A DNA stretch of 64,000 bases from Clostridium sp. AM30-24 (GCF_003480435.1 NZ_QUJB01000001.1:434001-498000), one strand, 5' to 3'. Positions 51,690-61,310 are shown, numbered from the stretch's first letter. The notes: a model not told the origin generated them from the sequence alone. Numbers and translations are program-made.

Positions 51690-51884
51690 ATGTCCGAAGA
51701 AAAAGATGCAAAAATCCAGGAACTGGAAGCCGAAATCGTCCGTTTAAAAGACGAAAATTCAAAGCTTCAGGAGACTGTCCAGTGGATGCACGACCTGATC
51801 TGGAAAATGGTCCGTGAACGCGAAGGCCAGAAAGGAGATCCGTCCGATGGTACATACGCTTGTTCCGATGTCCGTAAAAATTAA
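51690..51884 (+). CDS. Small coiled-coil protein, first of an unknown trio
   Basis: A 64-residue acidic-basic coiled coil: DAKIQELEAEIVRLKDENSK has clear Leu/Ile heptads and resembles a leucine zipper; the tail KMVREREGQKGDPSDG is polar. The ATG at 51690 has CAGGGAGGTTTTTACC upstream. The last 38 nt overlap the next gene, whose ribosome binding site lies inside this gene, so both are probably coupled. No family was recognised. Confidence 0.7.
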   Translation: MSEEKDAKIQELEAEIVRLKDENSKLQETVQWMHDLIWKMVREREGQKGDPSDGTYACSDVRKN

Positions 51885-52161
51885 GATCCAGAATTTCGAG
51901 GCACCTGCAAGACTGATCAACCATATGGAATTGTCCTGCGCAGTTGGCATGGCATGCCGTCAGGCTTCGCTTCCGTGCCCGGAGGGAACTGCTGGAACAG
52001 ATCTCAGGGAATTCATAAAATCGGTTCCGGACACAATTTTTTCAAGCCCGGCTGTCGATGAAAAGCTGAAAGTGCTGATCCGCGATTATATCTACAAAAA
52101 GGGCGAGATTCTGGATGACGATTCTCTGGTCACCCTGAAACTCGGATATGAAAACACTTAA
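51847..52161 (+). CDS. Unknown protein, second of the trio
   Basis: A 104-residue protein with no recognised domain. It starts MVHTLVPMSVKIKIQNFEAP, then HMELSCAVGMACRQAS with two Cys, and a C-terminal helical part EKLKVLIRDYIYKKGEILDD. The ATG at 51847 follows AAAGGAGATCCGTCCG and lies within the end of the upstream frame, one phase off. It has no membrane segment. It is probably coexpressed with the coiled-coil gene and may form a complex with it; inference. Confidence 0.7.
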   Translation: MVHTLVPMSVKIKIQNFEAPARLINHMELSCAVGMACRQASLPCPEGTAGTDLREFIKSVPDTIFSSPAVDEKLKVLIRDYIYKKGEILDDDSLVTLKLGYENT

Positions 52162-52231
52162 GTGATCGCGAAGATTCTGAATCGCCACACACTACGATCC
52201 AAATCCGATCACAGGAAAGGAGTCTGCAACT

Positions 52232-52477
52232 ATGGATTTTACACCAACAAATTTCCCAACCATGGGAGTTTCTGAAAAAGAATTTCTCGACAAGATGATC
52301 GAACTGGCAAAAGCCGGCGATGACGCCATGGAGCATTTAAAATGTGTATTCTACACCTGGGCTGTCTTTTATGAGGCTGATGAAGAGACTACTAGCGGAA
52401 TCGCTGAATTTCTCGCAAATGCGGCCGGCATTGAGGCGAAAGACACATTTATCAAAAATCTGACCTGTATTTTATAA
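52232..52477 (+). CDS. Unknown acidic helical protein, third of the trio
   Basis: An 81-residue protein rich in helix formers: GVSEKEFLDKMIELAKAGDD, then EHLKCVFYTWAVFYEADEET and AEFLANAAGIEAKDTFIKNL. The ATG follows AGGAAAGGAGTCTGCAACT. It lies 70 nt behind the second gene and is followed by a bidirectional terminator, so the three genes form one unit. No family was recognised. Confidence 0.7.
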   Translation: MDFTPTNFPTMGVSEKEFLDKMIELAKAGDDAMEHLKCVFYTWAVFYEADEETTSGIAEFLANAAGIEAKDTFIKNLTCIL

Positions 52478-52534
52478 GAATGCCTACGTCCGGGCAATGC
52501 AGGGGGACGATGGTTTTCCTCTGTCACACTCATA

Positions 52535-52588
52535 TAAAAAGATACCGGCAGGATTGCGAAACAAGCCGTCCATACCGGTATCTTTTTA
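52535..52588. terminator. Bidirectional terminator
   Basis: AAAAAGATACCGG and CCGGTATCTTTTT form a 13-bp stem around a long loop. It separates the small-gene trio (+) from the 90-residue gene (-). Confidence 0.8.
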
Positions 52589-52610
52589 TCTCAGTTAAAG
52601 AATGTGCCAA

Positions 52611-52883
52611 TTATTCTTCTGTGCTGTCATCTTCCGGACAAAGGTACTCGATCAGAGCGTCCTGCTCTTTTCCGGAAAGGCGGAAGAAACCTTCGCCTAC
52701 GCAGAGATAACCATCCTCGACATAAACTTCGCTGGAGTCAAAGTATTCGCCCTTTGCAAACTTGCGGTTTAATTCTGCATTGATCTCGCCGTAGTTCTCG
52801 ACTTCAAGGATCTTGTTTTTCTTCTGTTCGATCTTCATTAAATGATAATATGCTTTCTTTAAATAGTCGCCCCGTTTTTTCAT
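52611..52883 (-). CDS. Unknown small acidic protein
   Basis: A 90-residue protein. The N-terminus MKKRGDYLKKAYYHLMKIEQ is basic and helical; the rest is acidic, with FAKGEYFDSSEVYVEDGYLC and GFFRLSGKEQDALIEYLCPE. No domain was recognised. AAAGGAGAACTCTC precedes the ATG. A consensus-like promoter lies 75 bp upstream, so it is probably expressed. Soluble, no signal peptide. Confidence 0.75.
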   Translation of the reverse strand: MKKRGDYLKKAYYHLMKIEQKKNKILEVENYGEINAELNRKFAKGEYFDSSEVYVEDGYLCVGEGFFRLSGKEQDALIEYLCPEDDSTEE

Positions 52884-53196
52884 GAGAGTTCTCCTTTACT
52901 TTCATTTCTTATTTCTCCCGGCTGGATTTCAGCTCCGGGAATCGTTCTGTAATTTAAAGTGTAAAGCATGGAAATAATTTTGTCAATCTGTGCCGTCCCT
53001 TTCCGTCCAGATTTCGGAAAGAAACCCATCTTTATCAGAATATGCCCGCGCCCATCTACCCGATAAAATTAAAGGTTATGCCCCACTGGCGGCAGCTTCT
53101 GTAACCGCCTTCTTTTGCGTCAGTGACGATCGTTCCGGGGGGTGTGAGAACAGGCATAAACATTTTATGTGATATCATCGTATTCAGTAGTATTTT
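52884..53196. other. Intergenic region with promoter only
   Basis: A 313-bp gap. It holds the promoter of the 90-residue gene. The rest shows no gene or strong structure. Confidence 0.6.
52958..52986 (-). promoter_or_regulatory. Promoter of the 90-residue gene
   Basis: On the minus strand TTGACA (52981-52986), 17 bp, TACACT (52958-52963). Confidence 0.75.
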
Positions 53197-53439
53197 TCAG
53201 TCCTTCATGATAATAAACCCCAGTACCGCCAGAAAAAACAGTACAAACAGGAGTGCTCCTCCGGCTACTGCAAATGCATACAGAACACCCATAGCAAAAA
53301 TGAAGCCGATCAATGCCGTTAGACAGCCGCCTCCACCACTGCCGCCACCGCCGCGATAACCGTAACGACGTTCATCACAGTTACAGCCTCCTGGACCTGT
53401 GCAATCAGAATAATGGTGTCCGCTATTATCATATGACAT
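53197..53439 (-). CDS. Gly/Cys-rich small membrane protein
   Basis: An 80-residue protein. The N-terminal half is rich in Gly, Tyr and Cys (CTGPGGCNCDERRYGYRGGG), and the second half has two hydrophobic helices (GCLTALIGFIFAMGVLYAF and ALLFVLFFLAVLGFIIM). The ATG at 53439 has AAAGGAGCTGATCCA upstream. The gene is transcribed alone. Function unknown; it may be a metal- or wall-related membrane protein, but no motif supports it. Confidence 0.65.
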   Translation of the reverse strand: MSYDNSGHHYSDCTGPGGCNCDERRYGYRGGGGSGGGGCLTALIGFIFAMGVLYAFAVAGGALLFVLFFLAVLGFIIMKD

Positions 53440-53499
53440 TGGATCAGCTCCTTTTTTCTTTTGATTGTACCACATTCACCTCAATATTACATCTATCTA

Positions 53500-53639
53500 A
53501 AAGAATGTGCCTTGGCACATTCTCGCGCCTCGCGCGGTCGCTTGCGACAATCTACATCTTCGCACGAGTGCGCATCTTTGGCACGTCAGTGCCTTTGTAT
53601 GTAACAAGGAATTCCTCGGAATTTCCTGTTATATAAAAA
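53500..53639 (+). repeat. Dispersed intergenic repeat A, copy 3
   Basis: Begins with the palindrome AGAATGTGCC-TT-GGCACATTCT, then the core GCGCGGTCGCTTGCGACAATC and the terminal palindrome TAACAAGGAATTCC..GGAATTTCCTGTTA. Nearly identical to copy 4. Lies between the Gly/Cys-rich gene and ssrA. Confidence 0.88.
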
Positions 53640-53684
53640 TAAGAACCTCGCAACCCCGCATAAACACCGGATTTTGAGATTCTT
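53634..53684 (-). terminator. Terminator of ssrA
   Basis: On the minus strand AAGAATCTC and GAGGTTCTT form a 9-bp stem with one wobble, followed by ATTTTTAT, which overlaps the end of repeat A copy 3. Confidence 0.7.
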
Positions 53685-53688
53685 ATAG

Positions 53689-54029
53689 TGGACCTGAGGG
53701 GAATCGAACCCCTGTCCGAAAACCTATCCCCTGTTCTTCTACTATCATAGTCTGTTATTTAGAATTCCCTCCCGAATCCGAAAGCAGACATCCTGATCCG
53801 TTTGGTAGCTTCATCATACGCCCGCGTGCGCAAAGCTTTGCACGTGTCGTTTCCTGCTTTAAATGATGCCGGTTACTTAAAATGCAGGTATTCTAAGGCC
53901 GACAGCTGCCTAAATTAGGCTGCGTATGCTAATTCGTCGTTAGCGTTTATATTTAGGTTTGCCATTTAACGCATTGCATACGGATAGCTTCACCAGCTTC
54001 AAAGCCCCCGTCGAAACCAGTACAAGCCC
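53689..54029 (-). ncRNA. ssrA: tmRNA
   Basis: A 341-nt transfer-messenger RNA that rescues stalled ribosomes together with SmpB. The 3' end is a tRNA-like part with GGTTCGATTCCCC and acceptor CAGGTCC; the 5' end GGGCTTGTACTGGTTTCGACGG is the conserved tmRNA start. The acceptor pairs with G-U pairs. The open frame 53962 to 53915 encodes the tag ANLNINANDELAYAA followed by TAA. Its promoter is about 90 nt upstream of the mature 5' end, so a leader must be removed, probably by RNase P. Next to smpB. Confidence 0.93.
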
Positions 54030-54119
54030 TTACTGGCACTCTCTTCGGAGTTTTCGCATCTCCAACAGCAACCACTTTAGGCGACCCCAAAGCAGCCTCA
54101 CTGTCTCTGCGTAAACTAA

Positions 54120-54148
54120 ATCTTATCATCACTCTTCCTGGTTGTCAA
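54120..54148 (-). promoter_or_regulatory. Promoter of ssrA
   Basis: On the minus strand TTGACA (54143-54148), 17 bp, TAAGAT (54120-54125). Confidence 0.75.
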
Positions 54149-54210
54149 GGCATAGAACTTGAAATTTCAGAAATTCTTTTCTTTTATAATACCGACGGAA
54201 ACAACTGATC

Positions 54211-54681
54211 CTAATAGAGATTTTTGACCTTAAACTCCTTCTCCAGTTCCCTTCTCTGATCCTTTTTTGCAATATCCGCCCGCTTATCGTAAAGCTTTTT
54301 ACCTCTTGCAAGACCAATCTCAACCTTTACGAGACTACCCTTAAAGTAGACCTGAAGTGGAACGAGCGTATAGCCCTTTTCCTGGATCTTTCCCTTTAAT
54401 TTATTGATCTCATAGCGGTGCATCAGAAGCTTTCTTTCGCGGAGCGGATCCTTATTGAAGATATTTCCCTTCTCGTATGGACTGATGTGCATGCCATAGA
54501 TCATAACCTCATCGTTTGTGATCCGCACAAATGATTCCTTGATGCTGCATTTTCCCATCCGTAGGGACTTTACCTCGGTTCCCGCAAGAGCGATCCCGCA
54601 TTCAAATTTGTCATCAATAAAGAAATCAAAGTATGCTTTTTTATTGTTTGCGATCAGCTTAAAGCCACTGCTTTTTGCCAT
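54211..54681 (-). CDS. smpB: SsrA-binding protein SmpB
   Basis: A 156-residue RNA-binding protein that delivers tmRNA to stalled ribosomes. The start [20 protein letters not shown] and the motif [20 protein letters not shown] are the SmpB signature. The C-terminal tail [20 protein letters not shown] becomes helical in the mRNA channel. It lies just upstream of ssrA in the same direction, the most common arrangement. Length is normal. Confidence 0.97.
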   Translation of the reverse strand: MAKSSGFKLIANNKKAYFDFFIDDKFECGIALAGTEVKSLRMGKCSIKESFVRITNDEVMIYGMHISPYEKGNIFNKDPLRERKLLMHRYEINKLKGKIQEKGYTLVPLQVYFKGSLVKVEIGLARGKKLYDKRADIAKKDQRRELEKEFKVKNLY

Positions 54682-54791
54682 AATCCTGTCCTCTTTTCTG
54701 TTCCGGCAATTCTTTTCTGCCGGGACTTTATCATCATGCGCGGCACGCGCCGTTTCAGGAAAATACAGAGATTCTTTTCTGTGTCTGTCCT

Positions 54792-56993
54792 TTAGAACGA
54801 CCGTACCGGCAGAAAATCGATGGTCTTTAAATATCGGTCCACAGAAACCACCTGAACCTTTACCGTCTGCCCAAGCTTATATTTTTTTCTCGTCCGCTCA
54901 CCCACAAGTTCATAATGTTCCTCATCGAACACATAGTAGTCGCCATCAAGGTTTGCAAGGCGTACCATCCCTTCCACAGTATTCGGGAGTTCCACATAGA
55001 AACCGTAATTGCTGATTCCGGAGATCACGCCGGTAAACTCCTCACCGATATGACGTTCCATGAATTGAACTTTCTTCGCTTTATCCGTCTCACGTTCTGC
55101 CTCATCCGCGAGCCGCTCCCGCGAGGATGTCCAGACTGCAACTTCCGGAAGGATCTTCTCGTAGTGGGCAACACGTTTTTTTGTGAGTTCTCCGTGAAGA
55201 TTCTCCTTGATGATCCGATGGATCTGAAGATCCGGGTATCTGCGGATCGGTGAAGTAAAGTGGGTATAATAGTTTGCCGCAAGACCGAAATGCCCCATGC
55301 AGTCCGTCGTGTACTTCGCCTGTTTCATGGAACGGAGCGCCAGCCGCGCGAGAAGCGCCTCCTCCGGGGATCCGGCAACCTTTTCGAGAAGCTTCTGCAT
55401 CTCCTTCGGGTGAAGTTCTCCGTTCTGGAGACGGATCGAGTAGCCGAAATTGTTGATCAGGATACCGAATCGCTTGATTTTTTCCCCATCCGGCTTCTCA
55501 TGGCTCCGATAAAGAAACGGCGTCTGCTGCCAGTAGTAATCTTCCGCAACCGTCTCGTTGGCCGCCAGCATGCAGTCCTCGATCAGCATTGTCGCCGCAT
55601 TCCGCTCGTAAGGCTTGATCTCCACCGGGCGTCCTTTCGCATCCAGAATGATCTTACACTCCGGGAAATCAAAGTCCACAGCGCCTCGTGCCATGCGCTT
55701 CTTTCTTAAGACGCGGGCAGTCTCATCAAGAAGCAGGAACATCGGGACAAAATCCGCATACTCTTCCAGACACTTTTCGGCAAATTCTGCCTTTTCTTTT
55801 ACAGCAGCTTCCTCTCCTCCGTTCTTCGCTTCCAGAATCGCATTCACCGCCGTATACGTCATTCTCCGGTCAATATTCACAACCGACTCACAGATCTTAT
55901 GACCCACAACGATTCCCTTTTCATCAATATCCATAAGGCAGCTCAAGGCCAGACGGTCACAGCCCGCATTCAGGGAGCAGATCCCATTCGAAAGTCTGTG
56001 GGGAAGCATCGGGATCACACGATCCACAAGGTAGACGCTGGTTCCCCGCTTATATGCCTCCTCGTCGAGCGGACGGTTCTCCTTCACATAGTGGCTCACA
56101 TCCGCAATGTGGACACCGAGATGATAGATAGTCTCCCCATTGACTGTCTCCTTTGACACGCTGACCGCATCGTCCAGATCCTTCGCATCCTCACCGTCAA
56201 TGGTTACCATCGGTATTTTTCTGAGATCCACTCTTCCGTTCTTTTCAATCTCCTCCGCCACATACTCCGGCGAAAGCAGCTCCGGAACCCGAGCTACTTC
56301 CTCCATCACTGCCTCCGGGAACTCCTCCGGAAGCCCATACGCGCGGACGATAGATAAAATATCCACTCCCGGATCATTGATATGTCCGAGGATCTCCTTT
56401 ACATGGCCTTCCGGATTCTTATTTCCCGTCGCGTAAGTATCCAGCTTTACCACGACTTTATGACCGGAAACAGCACCATTCTCCTTCCCTTGCGGGATAA
56501 AAACATCCATGGTGATCCTCGGATTGTCCGGGATCACAAAACCGAAATTTTTATTTTTTTCAAAGGTACCGATCAGCGTCTCATTGGCATGTTTCAACAC
56601 CTTTAAGACTCTCGCTTCTGTCCGGCCTCCTCTTCCGTTTTCATTAATGATGACCTGAACTGTATCCCCATCCATCGCATCCCCGGTATCATCCGGCGGG
56701 ATAAAAAGATCGTCTTCTCTACCCTCGATCGTCACGAACCCGAATCCACGATGATGAGCAGTAAAAGTTCCGGTCTGGGCGAACACTTCAGATCTCGCGT
56801 ACTTTCCTTTTTTCGAGATCCCCACCTTTCCGGATACCACCAGTTCATTTAAAACTTCTTCCAGTTCACGGCGCTGCTCTTTCGGGACGCCTAAAAGCAT
56901 CGCCAATTCTTTCATCTTCATAGGAACATATGTCGGATCCTTCATCAGATCCAGAAGCATATGTTTCCGCTCTTCCATTAATCTTTCTTCCAT
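54792..56993 (-). CDS. rnr: Ribonuclease R
   Basis: A 733-residue 3'-5' exoribonuclease that degrades structured RNA and works with tmRNA/SmpB on stalled messages. Order: a winged helix start ([20 protein letters not shown]), two cold-shock domains ([20 protein letters not shown]), the RNB catalytic domain with the metal-binding Asp motif [17 protein letters not shown], and a C-terminal S1 domain ([20 protein letters not shown]). The ATG at 56993 has AAGGAGAAGA just before it; a GTG at 57026 is in frame but has no site. The linkage secG-rnr-smpB-ssrA is common in Firmicutes. Confidence 0.96.
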   Translation of the reverse strand: MEERLMEERKHMLLDLMKDPTYVPMKMKELAMLLGVPKEQRRELEEVLNELVVSGKVGISKKGKYARSEVFAQTGTFTAHHRGFGFVTIEGREDDLFIPPDDTGDAMDGDTVQVIINENGRGGRTEARVLKVLKHANETLIGTFEKNKNFGFVIPDNPRITMDVFIPQGKENGAVSGHKVVVKLDTYATGNKNPEGHVKEILGHINDPGVDILSIVRAYGLPEEFPEAVMEEVARVPELLSPEYVAEEIEKNGRVDLRKIPMVTIDGEDAKDLDDAVSVSKETVNGETIYHLGVHIADVSHYVKENRPLDEEAYKRGTSVYLVDRVIPMLPHRLSNGICSLNAGCDRLALSCLMDIDEKGIVVGHKICESVVNIDRRMTYTAVNAILEAKNGGEEAAVKEKAEFAEKCLEEYADFVPMFLLLDETARVLRKKRMARGAVDFDFPECKIILDAKGRPVEIKPYERNAATMLIEDCMLAANETVAEDYYWQQTPFLYRSHEKPDGEKIKRFGILINNFGYSIRLQNGELHPKEMQKLLEKVAGSPEEALLARLALRSMKQAKYTTDCMGHFGLAANYYTHFTSPIRRYPDLQIHRIIKENLHGELTKKRVAHYEKILPEVAVWTSSRERLADEAERETDKAKKVQFMERHIGEEFTGVISGISNYGFYVELPNTVEGMVRLANLDGDYYVFDEEHYELVGERTRKKYKLGQTVKVQVVSVDRYLKTIDFLPVRSF

Positions 56994-57059
56994 TCTTCTC
57001 CTTATATATTTGCTATTACTCGCCACATGAAAAAAGGCGGGAGTCTTATCGATCAGGAT

Positions 57060-57104
57060 AAACGAAAAAACACTCCTGCAAAGAAGTTATCGCTGCAAGA
57101 GTGT
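57060..57104 (-). terminator. Terminator between secG and rnr
   Basis: On the minus strand ACACTC(T)TGCA and TGCA(G)GAGTGT pair with a bulge, followed by six T. Confidence 0.6.
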
Positions 57105-57118
57105 TCGTCATCTCAGAA

Positions 57119-57355
57119 TTAAATTACCTTTAAATTTAATACCAGGGCAAGTACAAAAATCAGGATTGCCGCAATTTTTGTAAACTTTTCAAGGTTGCCT
57201 TCCATAGAGCGGCCTTTATTTTTTCCCCAGTAGCTTTCAGCCACACCACTGATCGCGCCAAGTCCGGAAGTCTTTCCCTCCTGCATTAATACGATCACGG
57301 TCATCGCGATACATAAGATAACGAATACAATCGTCAGAATAATTCTAATCACCAA
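57119..57355 (-). CDS. secG: Preprotein translocase subunit SecG
   Basis: A 78-residue membrane protein of the SecYEG translocon. Two hydrophobic helices flank the conserved loop VLMQEGKTSGLGAISGVAES, which is the SecG signature. GGAGGTG lies before the ATG at 57355. It has its own strong promoter and lies before rnr. Confidence 0.95.
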   Translation of the reverse strand: MVIRIILTIVFVILCIAMTVIVLMQEGKTSGLGAISGVAESYWGKNKGRSMEGNLEKFTKIAAILIFVLALVLNLKVI

Positions 57356-57382
57356 CTACACCTCCTGTCCACAGATAAATTT

Positions 57383-57411
57383 ATCATAGCATAAAACATT
57401 CAGGCTGTCAA
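57383..57411 (-). promoter_or_regulatory. Promoter of secG
   Basis: On the minus strand TTGACA (57406-57411), 17 bp, TATGAT (57383-57388). Confidence 0.75.
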
Positions 57412-57493
57412 TGACGGAAACGGACCGGACGTAACCAGCCATGCTCCCGCCATTCGCCTGCCGAACCGCTTTCTTCACAGATCGGCAACATAA

Positions 57494-57634
57494 AAAGAAT
57501 GTGCCTTGGCACATTCTCGCGCCTCGCGCGGTCGCTTGCGACAGTCTACATCTTCGCGCGAGTGCGCATCTTTGGCACGTCAGTGCCTTTTTATGTAACA
57601 GGAAATTCCTCAGAATTTCCTGTTACATAAAAAA
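57494..57634 (+). repeat. Dispersed intergenic repeat A, copy 4
   Basis: Begins AGAATGTGCC-TT-GGCACATTCT, core GCGCGGTCGCTTGCGACAGTC, and the terminal palindrome TGTAACAGGAAATTCC..GAATTTCCTGTTACA. Nearly identical to copy 3. Lies 3' of pheT. Confidence 0.88.
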
Positions 57635-57676
57635 CGGTCAGCCAAGACAGGTTTTCCCTGTAAGGATGACCGTTTT
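57628..57676 (-). terminator. Terminator of pheST
   Basis: On the minus strand AACGGTCA and TGACCGTT form the base of a long stem followed by six T. It merges with the end of repeat A copy 4. Confidence 0.65.
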
Positions 57677-57783
57677 ATCATAAATTTATACACCTGCAAA
57701 AATCCGACGCCGGAACTTTTTCCGGATACACGGCAGCCCTCCGAGGCTTTTCAGCTTTCACTTGTGGGCTTTCTCTCCGAGTC

Positions 57784-60198
57784 TTATCGAATCTCAGCGC
57801 CAAGACGGAACTTCAGATTTCCGAGGATCTTCTTAACGAATCTCTCAATATCCTTCGGGTCAAGCGCCTTGTCCTCCGGAACAAAGGTGATCTTGAATGC
57901 CATGCTCTTCTTGCCCTTGCCGAGCTGTTCGCCGCGGTAGATATCGAAGAGTTCCACCTCGCCGACCTGCTTGCAGGCCTTTTTGATCTCATCGATCAGG
58001 CTGCCGCAGCTTGTCTCCTCATCAACAACCATGGCAAGGTCACGGGTGACCTCATCGTACTCGGAAATCGGTTTGTAGCGGAGACCTTCCGGCATGTGCG
58101 CGGAAAGCGCAGCGAAGTCGATCTCACCGAGATAGATCTGGTTGTTTGCCTTGCTGTCCTTCGGGAGCTTTAACTCTCCTGCGACACTGTTTGCAAGTTT
58201 ACCGAAGGAGCCGACGCGCTCACCATCGCAGAGAACATACGCGGAGATTCCCGGATGGAGATACGGGACATCCTCCGCTCTCTCATAGTCGAAGCTTACA
58301 CCGAAGGAAGCCGCAAGCTCTTCCATCGTCCCCTTCAGGGTAAAGAAGTCTTCTGCCTCACCGAATGCCGCGAATCCAACATGCGGGATCTCGTTCGGGA
58401 GTTCTGTGAGCGGAAGTGCCTTCGGATAGTATACATTCGCGTACTCGAAGAATCGTCCGGCTGCATTGCCCTTCTTCACATTCTCAACCACCGTATTCAA
58501 CATGGACGGAGCCAGTGTTGTGCGCATGATGGAAAGGTTTGTGGTGATCGGGTTCAACAGGCGGATCACATTGCGTTCTTTCGCATCTCCGGCGATATGA
58601 AGCGCGTCAAGGTCAGCGTCAGAATAGAACGCCAGTGTGGACACCTCAAAGTAACCCTGAGATACCATTACCTGTTTTAATTTTGTTCTTCTCTTCTGTA
58701 CAGGGTTTAATCCGCCGTTTGTAACTGCGGAATCCTTTAAGAATGTCGGAACAATGTGCTCGTAGCCGTACTCACGGATTACTTCTTCGGCGAGATCCGG
58801 CTCACCGACTTCGATATCTTCACGATAGCGCGGTGCTGTCACAGTAAGAACATCACCGTCGCGCTCAACCTCAAAGCAGAGTCTGCGGAGAATGTCAAGA
58901 ACATTCTCTGACGGGACCTCGATTCCGAGGATCTTATTGATACCGCTTAAGGTTGCGGTAAATTTCTTTCCTTCTCTCGATGCACCCGCGCTTACATCGA
59001 AGGCACTCGCTGTGATCTCTCCACAGCCAAGTTCCTCGATCAGGTGCAGGGCACGTGCCATACCGATCTCAACGGTATACTCTGCGATACCTTTCTCGTA
59101 ATGGCTGGACGCATCCGTATTCTGTCCGAGGCTTCTCGCGGTCTTACGGATGTTGTCACGCATGAATTTTGCAGACTCAAAGAGAAGCTGTGTGGTGTTC
59201 TCTGTGATCTCACTGTTCATGCCACCCATGATACCCGCAAGGGCTACCGGTTTGCTGCCGTCGCAGATCACAAGGTTGTTCTCGTTTAACTTAAACTCTT
59301 TTCCATCAAGTGTCTGGATCATCTCGCCGTTCTCCGCGCGGCGGACGATGATCTGGCTGCTCTCCAATGTGTTCATATCAAAGGCATGCATCGGCTGTCC
59401 GATCTCAAGCATGACATAGTTTGTGATATCGACCACGTTGCTGATGCTTCTTAAACCGCAGAGAGCCAGCTGACGGCGCATCCATCTCGGGGACTGGCCC
59501 GGAGTAATGTTTCTGACACCATGGCCTAAGTAACGCGGGCAGAGATCCTGTGCTTCTACTTTGATGTCAAGGTTTTCATATTTATAATCGCTCTCCTTGT
59601 AGTCCAGAGCCGGCATCTTAAGCGGCTTGTCCAGTACCGCAGCGACCTCTCGTGCGATACCTAATACTGACTGGCAGTCCGCGCGGTTTGCTGTTACGGA
59701 GATGTCAAAGATATAATCGTCTAATCCGACCACCTTCGCAATATCTGTTCCCGGAACCGTGTCCTTCGGAAGATCTAAGAGACCATAAACCTCAGAGCCC
59801 GGATACAGGTCATCGTTCAGGCCAAGTTCCTCGCCGGAGCAGAGCATACCGTTGGACTCAATGCCGCGCATCGGTTTTGCCTTGATCTTGATGCCGCCCG
59901 GCAGTGTGGAATTATCAAGAGCCGCCGGTGTGTGCATGCCTGCGTAGACGTTCGGAGCGCCTGTGACGATCTGAATGTCGTTTCCATACTCGCCGCAGTC
60001 TACTTTACATGTGTAAAGATGTGTTCCCTCCACCGGGGTACATTCTTTTACAACGCCAACAACGACACGGTCGATCTCAGCGGAGAGATCGATCAGTTCC
60101 TCTACCTCAAATCCACAGCCAAAAAGTTTATCCTCTAACTCCTGTGCTGTCACATCAATGTCAACATATTCTTTCAGCCAACTAAATGGTACTTTCAT
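57784..60198 (-). CDS. pheT: Phenylalanine--tRNA ligase beta subunit
   Basis: An 804-residue subunit of the (alpha-beta)2 PheRS. The N-terminal ~40 residues (MKVPFSWLKEYVDIDV) are followed by a tRNA-binding EMAP/OB domain (GVVKECTPVEGTHLYTCKVD), the B3/B4 editing domain, the B5 DNA-binding-like domain, a core domain, and the C-terminal FDX-ACB anticodon-binding domain (FKITFVPEDKALDPKDIERF). Length is normal. It lies 18 nt behind pheS in a T-box controlled operon. Confidence 0.97.
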   Translation of the reverse strand: MKVPFSWLKEYVDIDVTAQELEDKLFGCGFEVEELIDLSAEIDRVVVGVVKECTPVEGTHLYTCKVDCGEYGNDIQIVTGAPNVYAGMHTPAALDNSTLPGGIKIKAKPMRGIESNGMLCSGEELGLNDDLYPGSEVYGLLDLPKDTVPGTDIAKVVGLDDYIFDISVTANRADCQSVLGIAREVAAVLDKPLKMPALDYKESDYKYENLDIKVEAQDLCPRYLGHGVRNITPGQSPRWMRRQLALCGLRSISNVVDITNYVMLEIGQPMHAFDMNTLESSQIIVRRAENGEMIQTLDGKEFKLNENNLVICDGSKPVALAGIMGGMNSEITENTTQLLFESAKFMRDNIRKTARSLGQNTDASSHYEKGIAEYTVEIGMARALHLIEELGCGEITASAFDVSAGASREGKKFTATLSGINKILGIEVPSENVLDILRRLCFEVERDGDVLTVTAPRYREDIEVGEPDLAEEVIREYGYEHIVPTFLKDSAVTNGGLNPVQKRRTKLKQVMVSQGYFEVSTLAFYSDADLDALHIAGDAKERNVIRLLNPITTNLSIMRTTLAPSMLNTVVENVKKGNAAGRFFEYANVYYPKALPLTELPNEIPHVGFAAFGEAEDFFTLKGTMEELAASFGVSFDYERAEDVPYLHPGISAYVLCDGERVGSFGKLANSVAGELKLPKDSKANNQIYLGEIDFAALSAHMPEGLRYKPISEYDEVTRDLAMVVDEETSCGSLIDEIKKACKQVGEVELFDIYRGEQLGKGKKSMAFKITFVPEDKALDPKDIERFVKKILGNLKFRLGAEIR

Positions 60199-60216
60199 GA
60201 TCTTCTCCCTCCCTTA

Positions 60217-61239
60217 TTAGCCTTTGAACTGCTTCAGGAAACGAAGATCATTCTCATAAAGCAGGTTGATGTTGTTAATACCGTATTTTAACATGGCAAT
60301 ACGCTCGATACCGATACCAAAAGCAAGACCGGAATACTCATTCGGGTCGATTCCGCAGTTTTCCAGTACCTTATGGTGTACGATACCGCCGCCGAGAACC
60401 TCGATCCAGCCGGTGTGCTTGCAGAGCGGGCAGCCTTTTCCGCCGCACTCGAAGCAACTGACATCGACCTCAACACTCGGCTCCGTGAATGGGAAATAGC
60501 TCGGGCGGAGACGTGTCTTTACATTGCTTCCGAAAATCGCCTGTACAAACTTGTCGAGCATACCCTGAAGGTCGCAGAGAGTGATCTTCTTATCCACAAC
60601 AAGACCTTCCATCTGATGGAACATCGGGGAATGAGTCGCGTCGCTGTCGGAACGGAATACGCGCCCCGGTGCCAGCATCTTGATCGGCGGCTTCTTCGCA
60701 TCCATGACACGGATCTGTCCCGGACTTGTATGTGTGCGGAGTAAAATATCCTCAGCCACATAGAAGGTATCCTGCATGTCTCTCGCCGGATGGTTCTTAG
60801 CTACATTCAATCTTGTAAAGTTGTGATCATCATCCTCGATCTCCGGACCGTCATAGATCTCAAAGCCCATTCCTGCAAAGACATCAATCATCTCGTTCTC
60901 TGTAACGGTAAGCGGATGAAGTCCTCCTGCCGGGCGCATCTTTGCCGGCATGGTGATGTCGACCTGCTCGCTCTTATTGCGGGCCGCAAGTTCTAACTCA
61001 TCCATCCTGTTTTTCATTTCCTGATAGCGCGCTTCTACCTGATTCTTGAATTCATTGATCGTCTTTCCAACATTCGGGCGCTCCTCCTTCGGAACACTTC
61101 CAAGACCTTTCATCAGGTCCGCGATACTGCCTTTCTTTCCAAGGAAATTCTGCCAGAACTCAGCAAGCTGTTCCTTGGAGTCTACATGGCCGAGAGCAGC
61201 TTCCATCTGCTCTTTCAGTGCCTTGATCTTCTCTTCCAT
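60217..61239 (-). CDS. pheS: Phenylalanine--tRNA ligase alpha subunit
   Basis: A 340-residue class II aminoacyl-tRNA synthetase subunit that activates phenylalanine. Motif 2 region: [20 protein letters not shown] and [20 protein letters not shown]. Motif 3: [18 protein letters not shown], with the catalytic Arg. The N-terminal ~85 residues form the coiled-coil arm. The ATG at 61239 has GAATGAGGTGGACT before it. Expression is under the T-box upstream, which senses uncharged tRNA-Phe. Confidence 0.97.
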   Translation of the reverse strand: MEEKIKALKEQMEAALGHVDSKEQLAEFWQNFLGKKGSIADLMKGLGSVPKEERPNVGKTINEFKNQVEARYQEMKNRMDELELAARNKSEQVDITMPAKMRPAGGLHPLTVTENEMIDVFAGMGFEIYDGPEIEDDDHNFTRLNVAKNHPARDMQDTFYVAEDILLRTHTSPGQIRVMDAKKPPIKMLAPGRVFRSDSDATHSPMFHQMEGLVVDKKITLCDLQGMLDKFVQAIFGSNVKTRLRPSYFPFTEPSVEVDVSCFECGGKGCPLCKHTGWIEVLGGGIVHHKVLENCGIDPNEYSGLAFGIGIERIAMLKYGINNINLLYENDLRFLKQFKG

Positions 61240-61310
61240 AGTCCACCTCATTCTTTCGGTATGGTTTGATTTCTCTATCAGTGCGGCGGTCAGGCTTTTC
61301 TACATATCCA

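Noticed and set aside
53313..53636. A frame over the Gly/Cys-rich gene and repeat A copy 3
   Set aside because: Antisense to a better supported gene, then repeat-derived.
53689..54029. Non-coding gap or small gene next to smpB
   Set aside because: The tRNA-like end, conserved 5' start and tag frame show it is ssrA.
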